From positions 1 through 23,193 of the forward strand of contig JAVBUZ010000225.1 in NCBI GenBank assembly GCA_031554725.1: a stretch of 23,193 bases of DNA, given 5' to 3'. Of this stretch, positions 22,806-23,193 are shown one piece after another. Both the position numbers and the translations under genes were made by a program. The notes below the pieces were generated by a model, which saw only the letters and a list, made by a program, of their open reading frames with translations, was not told the origin of the DNA and did not search any database. How positions within the stretch are numbered: position 1 is the first letter of the stretch; each line of letters begins with the position of its first letter. Source of the stretch: JAVBUZ01 sp031554725 (GTDB taxonomy: Bacteria; Bacillota; Clostridia; Lachnospirales; Lachnospiraceae).

Positions 22806-22810
22806 ACTTT

Positions 22811-22841
22811 TTGTGGTAATTTTATTAAAATATAGTATAAT
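22811..22841 (+). promoter_or_regulatory. Promoter of dinB
   Basis: A perfect TATAAT (22836-22841) lies 44 bases before the dinB start. The -35 is weak: TTGTGG (22811-22816) is 19 bases away. A weak -35 next to a LexA box would suit an inducible gene. One copy of a 14-base direct repeat (22812-22825) overlaps this region, and the other (22847-22860) begins at the predicted start point. Confidence 0.6.
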
Positions 22842-22860
22842 AAGAATGTGGTAATTTTAT
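22812..22860. repeat. 14-base direct repeat flanking the dinB -10
   Basis: TGTGGTAATTTTAT occurs at 22812-22825 and again, identically, at 22847-22860, 35 bases apart. The copies bracket the -10 element. They may be regulator half-sites or a chance or duplication product in AT-rich DNA. Confidence 0.8.
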
Positions 22861-22885
22861 GTTTGAAAAATATGGAGGAAAGGCA

Positions 22886-23193
22886 ATGGCAAAAATAATT
22901 TTTCATATCGATGTAAATTCTGCTTTTTTGAGCTGGACAGCATTGCAAAAGCTTGAGGATGGCGAAACTTTAGATTTGCGTACCATTCCATCCATTATAG
23001 GTGGAGACATTGAAAGACGGCATGGTGTTGTCCTTGCTAAATCGATTCCTGCCAAGGCTTATCATATTTCAACCGGTGAGCCGGTTGTACACGCCTTACG
23101 AAAATGTCCCAATCTAACCCTTGCCTCTCCAGACCACGAGATGTACGAGAGACGTAGCGCCCTTTTAATGGAGTTTTTATACTCCCTTTGCCC
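22886..23193 (+). CDS. dinB: Y-family DNA polymerase (DinB, Pol IV), 5' part only
   Basis: This error-prone translesion polymerase is cut by the window edge after 102 codons. The N-terminus reads MAKIIFHIDVNSAFLSW: Asp9 is the first catalytic metal ligand and Phe14 aligns with the steric-gate residue. The usual second acidic residue of the HIDMD motif is Asn here, and the residue before the gate is Ala. Downstream come a GGDIERRHGVVLAKS segment, the counterpart of the VGG...RGVV fingers region, and the KCPNL...PDHEMYERRS segment typical of DinB. GGAGG lies 7 bases before the ATG. It is the only plus-strand gene, divergent from the M23 peptidase gene, with a LexA box and a promoter upstream. 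Confidence 0.93.
   Translation, partial: MAKIIFHIDVNSAFLSWTALQKLEDGETLDLRTIPSIIGGDIERRHGVVLAKSIPAKAYHISTGEPVVHALRKCPNLTLASPDHEMYERRSALLMEFLYSLC

Noticed and set aside
22763..22948. 61-codon minus-strand reading frame across the dinB start
   Set aside because: It runs antisense over the dinB promoter and coding start and resembles no protein; a shadow frame.

Overview
The window is a gene-dense, AT-rich stretch of housekeeping chromosome from a low-GC Gram-positive bacterium, most likely a clostridium of the Lachnospiraceae type. Four things point that way: AGGAGG-type ribosome binding sites, sigma-A promoters with 17-base spacers, a SAM-I (S-box) riboswitch in front of metK, and protein variants of clostridial character. 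Every complete gene is on the minus strand. The only plus-strand gene is a truncated Y-family DNA polymerase at the right edge. I see no mobile element, phage gene, CRISPR array, tRNA or rRNA.

Transcription runs from high to low coordinates. At the right end, dinB (plus strand) and a LysM-G5-M23 cell-wall peptidase gene are divergent. They share an intergenic region holding a LexA-type box, a 17-base palindrome and a WalR-like direct repeat. Next come murA and metK, each with its own promoter; metK is under a SAM riboswitch with a clear terminator/antiterminator. dnaE and pfkA follow (replicative polymerase alpha subunit and 6-phosphofructokinase). After a strong terminator come a SpoU/TrmH-family RNA methyltransferase gene and proC (last step of proline synthesis). 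A secreted SH3-SleB cell wall hydrolase gene comes next, with a long structured leader. An NfeD/SPFH membrane-protein pair follows.

From about 8730 down to 3888 lies a six-gene operon: argF, birA, a small acidic protein of unknown function, coaX, dusB and another protein of unknown function. The spacing is very tight (a 4-base ATGA overlap for argF/birA and one base between coaX and dusB). A six-helix membrane chemoreceptor gene with its own promoter follows. Last is the greA-lysS operon, driven by a perfect-consensus TTGACA-N17-TATAAT promoter and ended by a strong terminator at the left edge.

The coding content is ordinary, and I did not find an evidently new multi-gene system. The points that merit a second look are regulatory: the dinB/M23 divergent region, the metK leader, the structured hydrolase leader, a tandem 22-base repeat upstream of argF, and promoters embedded in neighbouring stop codons or terminators. 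On the protein side they are two unassigned operon members and a chemoreceptor with no extracytoplasmic sensor. Gene names rest on motif recognition by eye; no database search was made.
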